Origin: Streptomyces boncukensis
GTDB lineage: Bacteria > Actinomycetota > Actinomycetes > Streptomycetales > Streptomycetaceae
Length of the DNA stretch: 46,251 nucleotides
Assembly: GCF_011045075.1 (NCBI RefSeq)
Contig: NZ_JAAKZZ010000005.1
Coordinates: forward strand, 1-46,251
Direction: 5' to 3'
Part shown: positions 22,025 through 30,430 of the stretch, piece by piece
Position numbering within the stretch: position 1 is the stretch's first letter
Layout: each line of letters starts with the position of its first letter
The notes under the pieces: model-generated
Databases searched by the model: none
What the model was told of the DNA's origin: nothing
Seen by the model: the letters and a program-made list of their open reading frames with translations, nothing else
Position numbers and translations under genes: made by a program

Positions 22025-23815
22025 ATGCCCCCCGCACAGCCCGGCCCCACACCCCACACAGGCGTGGTGCCACCGGCTGCGCGGATCGCCCGCCCACGGC
22101 CCGGCCTGATCTCCCGGGACGCCTCCAATATCGCGGACATCCTCCTCGGCGCCCCCGCGGCCGACCGGCGCCGCGCCTTCAAGACGCTCAGCCCCGCCGA
22201 GCGACAGCACGTCATGACCGAGGTCGAACGGATCACCGGAAGCCCCTACGGCCTGTGGCACGACACCCCCTCCGGGTTCATCGAAGACGTACTCGGCGAG
22301 AGCATCTGGAGCCGCCAACGCGAGATCGTCGACGCCGTACCGCTGCACAACCGCACCGCAGTCCCCGCGGGATTCGGCGTCGGCAAGACCTGGATCGCGG
22401 GCCGACTGGTCGCCTGGGCCGGGGCGGTGAACCCTGCCGGAACGATGGTCATCGTCACCACCGCCACACGGTTCCGGCAGGTGCGCAACCAGCTGTGGCC
22501 GCACATCCGCAAGACCGTCGCCCGCGCCGGCCTGCCCGGCTACTGCGACACCACGCAGTGGAAAATGCCCGACCGCTACGGCAACGATGTCCTGGTGGCC
22601 TACGGCTTCACCGCCCCGGAGAACGACGAAGCCGCGATGCAGGGCATCCACGGCACCCCCAAGCTGCTGGTCGTCGTCGACGAGGCCGGAGGCATCGCCC
22701 GCAGCATCGGCAGCGGCACCAACAACCTCCTGACCGGCGACGCCCGCATGCTTGCCATCGGCAACCCCGCCATGGACGACCCCAGGTCGTGGTTCGAGGG
22801 ACTATGCGAGGAAGGCGCAGACCCGCACCGACCGGGCACGGTCACCATCCCCATCGCCGCGCTCGACTCCCCCGCGATCACCAAGGAGCGCGTCCCATAC
22901 TGCAACGACTGCCCCGAGACCGCCGACCGGCACACCCTCGACCGGCACCTGCCCGGCCAGGAATGGGTGGACCGCACCATCACCGAGTACGGCGAGGACC
23001 ACCCCTACGTCGTCGCCAAGGTGTACGCGAAGTTCCCCAAGGGCGGCGGGGGCCTCGCGATCCCCGTCACCTGGGTCGAAGCCGCCCGCGACACCGACGA
23101 CCCCGCCGGGCCCGGCTGGATACACCCCCGCGACCTCGGTCTGCCCGGCGAGACCGGAACGCACACGGTCCGCGACGGGGCCTGGATCCGCCTCGGCGTC
23201 GACGTCGCAGCGGACGGCGGCGACGAGTTCACCATCTATCGGTCGGTCGGCGACCTGGTTGAGCAGCGCCACCGCTCCTCCGGCTCCGCCAACGACTCCC
23301 AGGTCACGGTCGCTGAGAAGGTCCTGGAGGAGATCGACGCCGCACAGCGCCTCGCGGATGCGATCCGCTCCCCGCACCCCGTCCGCGTCAAGGTCGACAA
23401 GAACGGCATCGGCCACGGCGTCACCTCGATGCTGGAACGCTGGGCGCAGACCGGCCGCCACCAGGCCCAGATCATCGGCGTCATGGTCAGCGAATCCCCC
23501 TCCCAGGACGACCCCGGCGCCGTCATGCGCCCCTGGCGCAAGCGCGACGAGATGTGGCTCGCCACCCGCGCCCTGCTCCAGCCCGACCCCTCCACCGGGA
23601 CAGGCCGCCTCCGGCTGCGCATCGACCGCGAAGCCGCCGCCCAGCTCTCCACCCCCAAACTGCTGTCGACGACGAGCGGCTTCACCCAGATCGAGTCGAA
23701 GAAGGCGATGAAGGCCCGCGGCATGAAGTCCCCAGACCGGGCCGAGGCGATCCTCCTAGCCCTGTACGAGCCCGAGCCCCTGAACAAGCCGCGCCGTCGA
23801 GGGCTGCTGAACTGA
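22025..23815 (+). CDS. Phage terminase large subunit
   Basis: 596 residues. The ATPase domain has a Walker A AGFGVGKT (115-122), coupling segment MVIVTTATRFRQVRNQLWP, and Walker B LLVVVDEA (214-221) followed by an NLLTGD...AIGNP segment. The C-terminal RuvC-like nuclease starts at RLGVDVAADGGDEFTIYRS, continues VKVDKNGIGHGVTSML and ends with SPDRAEAILLALY, supplying the three acidic groups. Both halves are intact, so the motor-nuclease that packages DNA looks functional. The portal and head genes that normally follow are missing: after the stop the sequence changes character. Confidence 0.9.
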   Translation: MPPAQPGPTPHTGVVPPAARIARPRPGLISRDASNIADILLGAPAADRRRAFKTLSPAERQHVMTEVERITGSPYGLWHDTPSGFIEDVLGESIWSRQREIVDAVPLHNRTAVPAGFGVGKTWIAGRLVAWAGAVNPAGTMVIVTTATRFRQVRNQLWPHIRKTVARAGLPGYCDTTQWKMPDRYGNDVLVAYGFTAPENDEAAMQGIHGTPKLLVVVDEAGGIARSIGSGTNNLLTGDARMLAIGNPAMDDPRSWFEGLCEEGADPHRPGTVTIPIAALDSPAITKERVPYCNDCPETADRHTLDRHLPGQEWVDRTITEYGEDHPYVVAKVYAKFPKGGGGLAIPVTWVEAARDTDDPAGPGWIHPRDLGLPGETGTHTVRDGAWIRLGVDVAADGGDEFTIYRSVGDLVEQRHRSSGSANDSQVTVAEKVLEEIDAAQRLADAIRSPHPVRVKVDKNGIGHGVTSMLERWAQTGRHQAQIIGVMVSESPSQDDPGAVMRPWRKRDEMWLATRALLQPDPSTGTGRLRLRIDREAAAQLSTPKLLSTTSGFTQIESKKAMKARGMKSPDRAEAILLALYEPEPLNKPRRRGLLN

Positions 23816-24150
23816 ACATGCAGCCGGACTGGAACAGGACGCGCTGGCCGTCCACACGTCCATCCCAACCACACGACCTCATTCACCAGCGCTTTGAGAA
23901 TGGCACGATCTGGGTAATACCGGACATGGTGGGAATCCATCGCTGCAGTTCCGAAGAACGTATTACACGAGAGATAGCGTCCTTCGATGCATCGCCGTAC
24001 ACTAACCCGCGCCAATGCGACAAGGGATCGCGATCCTGGTAAGACACATGCGCAACTGTACGGACTGCGAATACTGACTGAGCCAGTGGAACTCCGGCAC
24101 CAAGTACTACACTTCCCACCTCTGCTCAATACTTCTCGTGGGGAGCCGGT
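23816..24150. other. Prophage/biosynthetic-locus junction
   Basis: About 335 bases. A 74-codon frame from the ATG at 23818 (MQPDWNRTRWPSTRPSQ) continues in the position where the portal gene would lie but matches nothing recognisable. From about 23880 the A+T content rises relative to the flanks. No attachment site repeat, tRNA or transposase is seen. This is probably where a recombination removed the rest of the phage. Confidence 0.45.
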
Positions 24151-24597
24151 ATGACCCCTGAACGGCTATGGATGTGCTCCATCGGATTGCGGCAACGGGG
24201 GTATCGATGGATGGCCAAGCGAGTAAAGCAACTCAATTCGTTTCTCTACCACAACTCGCTTGCCGCTGGAGGAGATGTCAGCTCGGACGTGTATTTGGGA
24301 CACCACGGGCTCGGCACAGTCATCCACGATAACGTGACCATTGGCAGAAGAGTGCGGATATGGCAGAACGTCACGCTATCGGTGCGGGCCCCTGCCGGGT
24401 CGGCGCACCGCATCATCATCGAGGATGATGTCATGATCGGCGCAAATGCTGTGGTGATCACTCCGCATGAAGAGAGTCTGCGCATCGGGAAGGGAGCGCG
24501 TGTCGGAGCCGGAGCCGTCGTGACGCGTGATGTGCCCGCCGGGGCCACCGTTGTTGGTGTGCCGGCTCAGGCCGTTCGGCATGAGGCCACACCGTAA
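24151..24597 (+). CDS. Left-handed beta-helix acyltransferase (serine acetyltransferase type)
   Basis: 148 residues. The hexapeptide repeat core runs from DVYLGHHGLGTVIHDNVTIG through VRIWQNVTLSV to IIIEDDVMIGANAVVI and IGKGARVGAGAVVTRDV, ending PAGATVVGVPAQAVR, the signature of CysE/LbH transferases. It lacks the long helical N-terminus of housekeeping serine acetyltransferase, so an acetyl transfer to a sugar amine or hydroxyl is more likely. Rightward, converging on the dioxygenase operon; a GTG- or ATG-proximal GGGGAG lies upstream. Confidence 0.82.
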   Translation: MTPERLWMCSIGLRQRGYRWMAKRVKQLNSFLYHNSLAAGGDVSSDVYLGHHGLGTVIHDNVTIGRRVRIWQNVTLSVRAPAGSAHRIIIEDDVMIGANAVVITPHEESLRIGKGARVGAGAVVTRDVPAGATVVGVPAQAVRHEATP

Positions 24598-24609
24598 TTA
24601 TACCCTCGG

Positions 24610-24647
24610 CTGTGCCCTGCGGGCACAGAGGCCGAAGCTCTGTGCCC
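24610..24647. terminator. Tandem overlapping hairpins between convergent genes
   Basis: CTGTGCCC (24610-24617), GGGCACAGAG (24621-24630) and CTCTGTGCCC (24638-24647): the central arm can pair with either neighbour (8 bp or 10 bp), giving two mutually exclusive stems. Placed between the converging acyltransferase and dioxygenase genes it should act as a terminator for both. Confidence 0.75.
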
Positions 24648-24663
24648 GCAGGATCAAGTGATG

Positions 24664-25389
24664 CTAGATCGGTACCCCGTTGATAGTCTCCGGTGGACGC
24701 TGCATACCCAAAAGCGTGCGGAGAACCTGGGTGCGGCCCCAAGGGCCAGATTCTGGAGGATCGCCCATCGGCCGGACCCATCTCTCCACAAAGCTCAGGA
24801 GGGCCGCCGACCTCGGATGGGAAGACGCATTGAATCCTGACCGATGCCAGGTGGCCGCTGCCATGATCAGCAGTGAACCGGGCTTGGCATCGAACACTAC
24901 TTGATCACTGATCCTTTTCGGCTCGGGTGGCGAATTCATCGTATGCGAGCCGGGAACCAGCTCGGTAGCACCATTAGTGGAATGGAATGGGCTCAGCGCC
25001 AACACGCACTGCAGACCGAGGAGTGACCCCGACACGAGCGTAGGCATCTCGTTGTACGGATAATCGATATGCCAGCCGTCGACCGGCTGCCCCGGGTGGA
25101 CAACGTTCAAGCTGAAGTCGGACACGAGGTGATGCTCACCCAAGAGCTCGTCCAGGACGACCTTAAGAGGGGGATCAGCTAGCAAGTCAACGAAGGCTTC
25201 ACCATGACGGAACAGATCCCACACTCGCGTGGACTTTGGGTAATGATTCGCATGCACTCCGCGCGCGAGTCGGGTCGCTTGCTCCTGAAGCTGTTCGGTA
25301 GTTGGCCCGTCAAGAAAGCCCGGCCAGACCGCATAACCCTGTTTCTGTACATCGACTGAGATGCGGGTTGCATATTCGGCAGTCGTCAT
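24664..25389 (-). CDS. Phytanoyl-CoA dioxygenase (PhyH) family oxygenase
   Basis: 241 residues. The Fe(II)-binding facial triad is present: H107 and D109 in GWHIDYPY and H182 in TWHRSG; R193 (HPRSA) or R184 can bind 2-oxoglutarate. Flanking segments (VVHPGQPVDGW, GATELVPGSHT, AKPGSLLIMAAATWHRSG) are typical of PhyH enzymes that hydroxylate or halogenate small molecules in natural product pathways. It ends the leftward operon; its ATG overlaps the stop of the ACT-like gene. Substrate unknown. Confidence 0.85.
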   Translation of the reverse strand: MTTAEYATRISVDVQKQGYAVWPGFLDGPTTEQLQEQATRLARGVHANHYPKSTRVWDLFRHGEAFVDLLADPPLKVVLDELLGEHHLVSDFSLNVVHPGQPVDGWHIDYPYNEMPTLVSGSLLGLQCVLALSPFHSTNGATELVPGSHTMNSPPEPKRISDQVVFDAKPGSLLIMAAATWHRSGFNASSHPRSAALLSFVERWVRPMGDPPESGPWGRTQVLRTLLGMQRPPETINGVPI

Positions 25390-25598
25390 TGCTGCATTGA
25401 CCTCCGCGATTGTGCTCTCAATTCGATGGCCGTACCACGATGGTCATGGTGCGAGACGTCAACTAGCCCCACGCCTGATGCGAGGAGCCCCAGTATCCGG
25501 TGGACGAACCCGTTCACGTCGTTGTCCGATCGCCGGATGTCGAAGGTGGCCACATGGTGCAGATCCGGTTCGGCAGCGGAATCTTCGGATTTCATCAC
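25386..25598 (-). CDS. 70-residue ACT-like small protein
   Basis: The gene begins in the last codons of the glycosyltransferase (GTGATG around the stop) and ends ATGA with the dioxygenase start, so both junctions are translationally coupled, good evidence it is real. HVATFDIRRSDNDVNGFVHR then ILGLLASGVGLVDVSHHDHR and TAIELRAQSRR follow the C-terminal ACT-type unit of threonine dehydratase (L-x-RLL-x-LL...N-x-x-DV-x-HH...ELT-x-x-T-R). Such domains bind amino acids and regulate enzymes. A free-standing copy here suggests a small-molecule sensor or a binding subunit. Confidence 0.62.
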   Translation of the reverse strand: MMKSEDSAAEPDLHHVATFDIRRSDNDVNGFVHRILGLLASGVGLVDVSHHDHRGTAIELRAQSRRSMQQ

Positions 25599-27265
25599 GA
25601 ATGCTCCAGGAGGCGCTGGGAAACTAGAGCGATTGTCTCTTCAGAGCCGAGGAGCCTGACGGGTTGTGTGCCCAGCCATTCCGCGAGCCCATGCAGATAC
25701 TGCTTCAGGGAGCCGTCATCAGTCAGGCGGGACAGATCCACGATTACGCACGCAGGTTCGTGGCGCGTAGTCGCTCTTGCGATCCTGGCCAGGCTCTCAT
25801 CGAGGCAGCCCTCACGTGCCGTAACGTGTTCGGCTGCCAAGATTCCCAGCGAAGGCACTGCTGGGGCGAGTTGTGCCCAGCGCGCGATCTCCCGCGGTAT
25901 AGGCCCCGGCGTGATCGCCAACCTGACTCCTCGGTCGACGAGCTCTTGAGGAGGAACGGAAGGACCACCTCCTGATAGAGCCACGACACCCGTTCCTTCA
26001 CCGCTGGGTAGCGCGATGCCCGAATGCACGCCGTCGTCAGCATGAGGCATTGGGGTTCCGTCGAGCAGCAGCGCACTTTCCAGCAGTGGCGGAAGCACAC
26101 TGCACAGATCCGTCCCGCTACGGCCTTCTCCAAGGTTCAATGCGAGCATGAGCTGGCGCATCGGTACCCGAGGCTTCACCGGTTCGGCCAAGCTGTCGAT
26201 GACATCCAGTGTCTGGAGAAGCCCTTCCGGGTTCTCTGCAGGACGTTCCATACGCGGGGGTTGGGCAAGAGCGTCCCGTATGAGCTCTTCAAGCGTGTCG
26301 GGGTCGGCAGTCGAAATTGCACCACCGTACTCGTCGACGACCCGGCCAGCGTGTTCGTCAAGCCCTTCGAGGAAGGACACATCAGGGACAAGCACCAAGT
26401 GGGCGTTCCCGTTCAGGGCCTCGGAGAGCGCGTTGTTCCCAGGTTTGATAACCGCCACGTGGGCTGCTGCGAGCAGTGCCGCCAAACGTGGCTCGTAACG
26501 CCGCACCGTGACGTTGGGAGTCTGGCTCAGCGGTCTGCCTGCGTAGTACGGGCCAGTGACGAATACCAGGCGAGCGTCGTGGCCCGCTGCGAGCAGACGC
26601 TTCGCGACCTCGGCACAGGCAGCAAAGAGCCGGTCCCCGTAGCCGTCAGGCATCTGGTCGCCGCCAGCGCCGCCGTTCACAACGATCAGCGGCGCACCAT
26701 CGGGCGCGTACTCCGCTCGCGTCTGCGCGATTTCGTCGGATGTTGGCGTGTAACTCAGGTTGCCGACGAACGTGAACCGGCCGCTGCACTCGACTGCGGC
26801 GGCGGAGTCTCCGCTATGGCCCTCGCGCACAAAGTCCGTGCGACTTTGTGCGATGAGGATCTGGTCGAAGCTCGCAAACCTGCCCTGAGTACGCAGGTGG
26901 TCGAAGGAAGCTCCATCGAGACGGCGCATGACCAGCAACCGCGGACGATGGGCGAGAGAAGGAAGAGCGAGGTAGCGCGGATCGGGGTAGGTGTCCTCGA
27001 TAATTACTGCGGGATCGAGGTTGTCCAGCAGCCGATCCAATATCGCCGTGTATGCGTCCTCGGCGACAGCGGAGGAGACCCGGTGGAGGAGGGGAAAGTT
27101 GACGACGTCCACCGGGGTGTTCCTGAAGAGGCTCAGGGAACTCGCCTGGCTTATGATCACAGGCTTCAATCGCCCCCTGGACTGTACGGCCTCGGCGATC
27201 AGGGCAGCTCGTCTGAGATGGCCGAAGCCGATTCCGTTCTTCACGAGTAGCGCGACGGTCTTCAC
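25595..27265 (-). CDS. GT-B glycosyltransferase (MurG/GT28-like) with extra C-terminal region
   Basis: GTG start with GAGGAG five bases upstream; 556 residues. The first ~360 form a GT-B enzyme: KNGIGFGHLRRAALIAEA at the start (glycine-rich acceptor loop), a hinge, and IVVNGGAGGDQMPDGYG, VAVIKPGNNALSEALNGN, LVLVPDVSFLEGLDEHAG, the nucleotide-sugar donor site. Normal family length is ~350-400. The remaining ~190 residues (from PRVPMRQLMLALNLGEGR) are not a domain that I recognise; ITPGPIPREIARWAQLAPAV and ACVIVDLSRLTDDGSLKQ suggest an alpha/beta fold. Third gene from the end of the leftward operon. Confidence 0.75.
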   Translation of the reverse strand: MKTVALLVKNGIGFGHLRRAALIAEAVQSRGRLKPVIISQASSLSLFRNTPVDVVNFPLLHRVSSAVAEDAYTAILDRLLDNLDPAVIIEDTYPDPRYLALPSLAHRPRLLVMRRLDGASFDHLRTQGRFASFDQILIAQSRTDFVREGHSGDSAAAVECSGRFTFVGNLSYTPTSDEIAQTRAEYAPDGAPLIVVNGGAGGDQMPDGYGDRLFAACAEVAKRLLAAGHDARLVFVTGPYYAGRPLSQTPNVTVRRYEPRLAALLAAAHVAVIKPGNNALSEALNGNAHLVLVPDVSFLEGLDEHAGRVVDEYGGAISTADPDTLEELIRDALAQPPRMERPAENPEGLLQTLDVIDSLAEPVKPRVPMRQLMLALNLGEGRSGTDLCSVLPPLLESALLLDGTPMPHADDGVHSGIALPSGEGTGVVALSGGGPSVPPQELVDRGVRLAITPGPIPREIARWAQLAPAVPSLGILAAEHVTAREGCLDESLARIARATTRHEPACVIVDLSRLTDDGSLKQYLHGLAEWLGTQPVRLLGSEETIALVSQRLLEHS

Positions 27266-27296
27266 GAGGCTCCTCTGTGATCTCTGTCGGCGTTGC

Positions 27297-28181
27297 CTAC
27301 TTGCGGGCGAGTAGGGCGTACAGGAGCGGGATGCGCGGTTCGCTGGCAGGGAGCTGCCACCAGCCGCTCGGGGTGCACTCCATGCGGCGCCATCTACGCC
27401 ATGGAAGCTGGTGGGTCTCGCGCAGAGCCTTGACTCGCAAGCCGGCCCCGATCACGGCGTTGATCACATCGTCCAGCCCGTGCATCCACTCGAAGAACTC
27501 GGTGGAGTGCCGTAGGGCTGGCCCATCGGTATAGGTGTGGGTGGACTCGCGCTGCGTGGCGCCGTTAGCTAAGTAATCGTGCCCGATGACAAGCTCCTCG
27601 GCTGCGTAATCGTGACCGACCAGATCAGGACCATTACCGCTGTGCGGCCTTGGACGCAGGGCGTTGAGGAGAGGATGAAATTCGGCGACGTACAGCTTGC
27701 CACTGGGTCGCAGCAGTTGAGCGACGGTGTTGGCCCAGGCGTCCAGGTCGGGCAGGTAGTACAGAGCGCCCTTCCCTGTGTAGATGATGTCGAACTGTCG
27801 GCCTTCGAGGTTTTTAGGGGCGTCGTAAACGTTGGCGTGCACGTACTCAACGGGGATCGAGGCCCGTGTAGCAAGGTCGCGTGCCGCGGTGATCGCGTCG
27901 CCGGAGAAGTCCAGGCCGACGGTATGAGCTCCACGTTGGCTGAAGGCAATCGTCTCCGTACCCAAGTGACACTGCAGATGGAGCACGTCGAGGTTGTCCA
28001 GCTCTCCGAGGTCTTCCCATTCGAAGGGGGCGAACCAGCGGGACGGATCAGGCGTCTTGCCTTCCGCGAGGCCGTAGTACTGACTGGCGATGTGGACCGA
28101 TGTGCGCGCGTCCCAGTTGAGCTCGTTGGCACGCATCATGTCCTGGTGTCCGGGGCCAGGCCATCCTGATGCCGCAGTCAT
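27297..28181 (-). CDS. SAM-dependent methyltransferase
   Basis: Starts at 28181 or, with MMRANELNWDARTSVHIAS, at 28139; neither has a good ribosome binding site. About 280-294 residues. Class I methyltransferase core: VLHLQCHLGTETIAFSQRG (motif I region), VGLDFSGDAITAARDLA (acidic loop), FDIIYTGKGALYYLPDLDAW (motif IV), LYVAEFHPLL. The RAN-x-x-NWD start is common in actinobacterial small-molecule methyltransferases. First gene of the leftward operon, 31 bases before the glycosyltransferase. Confidence 0.82.
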   Translation of the reverse strand: MTAASGWPGPGHQDMMRANELNWDARTSVHIASQYYGLAEGKTPDPSRWFAPFEWEDLGELDNLDVLHLQCHLGTETIAFSQRGAHTVGLDFSGDAITAARDLATRASIPVEYVHANVYDAPKNLEGRQFDIIYTGKGALYYLPDLDAWANTVAQLLRPSGKLYVAEFHPLLNALRPRPHSGNGPDLVGHDYAAEELVIGHDYLANGATQRESTHTYTDGPALRHSTEFFEWMHGLDDVINAVIGAGLRVKALRETHQLPWRRWRRMECTPSGWWQLPASEPRIPLLYALLARK

Positions 28182-28523
28182 GCAGCAATCGAAGCATCAA
28201 TGCATATGACTCGGGTATTGCTGTAGTGATATCGCTCCAGCGATGGACCGTCGCCGTCGAAGACGGCAGCCTCACCTGGCGGTCACTTGCGCAGGTAGTA
28301 CACGCCCGATGAAGGTCTTGCCGTGGTAAATCGGCAAAATTCGGACACAGGAGGTGCCTCTCCTTACTGGAAATCCTCCTTCTCACGTGCTCGCGTCGAA
28401 ACTCCCCCATTCGGACAGGGGAAAAATCCATAATGTGACTAAGCTGACGCGGCGGCATCGCACCGACGAAGTAAAAGTAAGAGCGCGTTAGGCCGTGACA
28501 CAAAAGAGGTGACGGGAGATTTA
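28182..28523. promoter_or_regulatory. Divergent control region of the biosynthetic locus
   Basis: About 340 bases of lower-GC DNA between the first genes of the leftward and rightward operons. Promoters for both must lie here. A CATAATGT patch near 28425-28440 could be a rightward -10, but no convincing -35 was found. An AGGAGGTGCC...GGAAATCCTCCT partial inverted repeat occurs around 28350-28380. No gene. Confidence 0.45.
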
Positions 28524-29582
28524 ATGAGAGGCGCGCCACTTAGACGGAGCCCTCGCAAGTGCGGGCTCCGAAAGATAAGCGAACATCCCGATCGCGGAAT
28601 CCTGGTCCTAGCTTATGGTCACCAGCGGTATCATCGTCAAGCGCATACGCTAGCCCTCTCACTGCAGCAGCACTCCCCTGGACTACACCGCACACTGGTC
28701 ACGGATGACAGACACTGTCACGCTACCGAGTTTTATGATGACATCATCGAGTTAGGGGCGGGACAGCGGGAGGACTGTCGCCAAAAGCTATATCTCGACA
28801 TGTACGCGCCCTATTCGTCCACCCTCTACCTTGATGCTGACGCTCTCGCCGTACGTCCGGTTGAGCCGGTCTTCGATCTGTTCGATGAATCCGACATCGG
28901 AGTCGTTGGTCGTGACATCACGCCGGCACAAGAGAATTTTTGGTACGGCGACGTCGCCTCAATGTGCCGTATGGCGAACTCCGCCTGGCTTCCCAAATGC
29001 AATAGCGGATTGATGCTCATACGTCTCACAGAAGTGACGCGCGGAGTGTTTCGACGGGCCCGCCACCTCGCCGACAGCTACTGTGAATTGGAGCTCCATC
29101 CTTTCCGTCGCGGAATTGCCGATGAGCCGCTTCTTGCCATGGCGCTGGCCGAGAGCGGAATCCACGCACAAGACCTCGCCGCAGTCACGTCCGCAACACC
29201 TATCGGCATCAGTGGACCACTCCGAATCAACGTCCTCAGCGGGGAGTGTACCTTCCTCAAGAGCGGCATGAGCGTAGCGCCTGCACTCATCCACTTTGCC
29301 GCCGACTACAGTTCGGACTACCGGATCGCTGGCGCCCCTTACCGACGTGAACGGTGCGCCCTTCGGTTGGTGCATCACAGGGGCGTCACCGACACAATCG
29401 CACGCTGCATCGCCTCTCTCCGGTATGGGCTCCAGTACACCGCACTCAACACCTGGATCCGCATAGCAGGTCGCGCTCCCGGTGACCCTTCCGGCATCTT
29501 CGACGCACCGAAATCGCACGCCACCAGCCCTACCGCGATCAGCAGCACGAAGCAGCTCTCGGCCCCGGAGGAGACCACGTGA
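28524..29582 (+). CDS. GT-A glycosyltransferase, GT8-like
   Basis: ATG at 28524 with GGGAGA six bases before. About 352 residues. ILVLAYGHQRYHRQAHTLAL (nucleotide-binding strand), QKLYLDMYAPYSSTLYLDAD with DAD as the DXD metal site, VGRDITPAQENFWYGDVAS, and LPKCNSGLMLIRLTEVTR (the N-x-G segment of GT8-type enzymes). It transfers a sugar from an NDP-sugar, acceptor unknown. First gene of the rightward operon; its stop overlaps the next start (GTGATG). Confidence 0.8.
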   Translation: MRGAPLRRSPRKCGLRKISEHPDRGILVLAYGHQRYHRQAHTLALSLQQHSPGLHRTLVTDDRHCHATEFYDDIIELGAGQREDCRQKLYLDMYAPYSSTLYLDADALAVRPVEPVFDLFDESDIGVVGRDITPAQENFWYGDVASMCRMANSAWLPKCNSGLMLIRLTEVTRGVFRRARHLADSYCELELHPFRRGIADEPLLAMALAESGIHAQDLAAVTSATPIGISGPLRINVLSGECTFLKSGMSVAPALIHFAADYSSDYRIAGAPYRRERCALRLVHHRGVTDTIARCIASLRYGLQYTALNTWIRIAGRAPGDPSGIFDAPKSHATSPTAISSTKQLSAPEETT

Positions 29583-30430
29583 TGCAGACTGGTCGGACCA
29601 ACGGCATGGCGCAGCGCACCAGCCCGGAGGATCCAACCTTCAGGATTTCCGTCCTTTTCCACAAGGATCTCGCGCTCCTCAGCGAGACTCTGCCGCGCTG
29701 TCTGGAGGCTCTGACCAGGCACACCCAGGAGTCCTACGAAGTGGTGCTGCACTGCGACGGAACTCCTCCCGAAACTGTCGCCCGGCTCTCAGACCTCCTT
29801 GATCGCTGGGGCGTAGACGAGATGCGCGTTCGGCGCCGCGGCCGATTCGTCGCCTCCGGAGATGCATCGAACAACGGGCACCGCAGACTCTTCGACCTTC
29901 GCTCTCCATACCTCATCGTCATCGAAGATGACGTAGTCATGTACCGCACCGACCAATCTTTCGATCTCCTGGCAGCATGTCGGCGCCTCTTCGAGCGACA
30001 CCCATACGTACCCGTGCTGAGCAAGGTCAGCGACTATGGCCAATGGTCGTGGAAGCTGGAAGACAAGGGAGACGATATCGAGCCGGGAGTCCGCTCAGTA
30101 AACCGGCTCTCCACTCACTTCATCGCCTACGACGTCCAGCGTTTCTCTCCCGTCGCCAATCGGTTCGGTGGCTTCGACCTCGATGTGTTCATCGACCGGC
30201 CCGACCTCAGCTACAACTGGGAAGACCTCGTTTCGCATGTCGGCACCACAGGGGGGCGCCACATCGCCTTCCCCGAGGGCTGGCCCATCGAAGTCTTCCA
30301 TTGCGACCGTAAGGTCGAGTCGAGCTCGATGTACCACACCCAAGACCCCGAATTGAAGGCACGTGTCCTAGCTGAGCTGGAACAGCGCTTCCGTCCAGGC
30401 GCGCACGGCAACGAGGGAGCTGCGGCATGA
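29579..30430 (+). CDS. GT-A glycosyltransferase, GT2-like
   Basis: GTG at 29579 (or ATG at 29582), 283 residues. FRISVLFHKDLALLSETLPR then EVVLHCDGTPPETVARL form the first Rossmann strands, and YLIVIEDDVVMYRTDQSFD has the acidic metal motif EDDV. A later RFGGFDLDVFIDRPDLSYNW with ED (NWEDLV) and a terminal HC (EVFHCDRK) suit an acceptor loop. Translationally coupled to both neighbours, so it works in the same pathway as the GT8-like enzyme. Confidence 0.78.
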   Translation: MMQTGRTNGMAQRTSPEDPTFRISVLFHKDLALLSETLPRCLEALTRHTQESYEVVLHCDGTPPETVARLSDLLDRWGVDEMRVRRRGRFVASGDASNNGHRRLFDLRSPYLIVIEDDVVMYRTDQSFDLLAACRRLFERHPYVPVLSKVSDYGQWSWKLEDKGDDIEPGVRSVNRLSTHFIAYDVQRFSPVANRFGGFDLDVFIDRPDLSYNWEDLVSHVGTTGGRHIAFPEGWPIEVFHCDRKVESSSMYHTQDPELKARVLAELEQRFRPGAHGNEGAAA

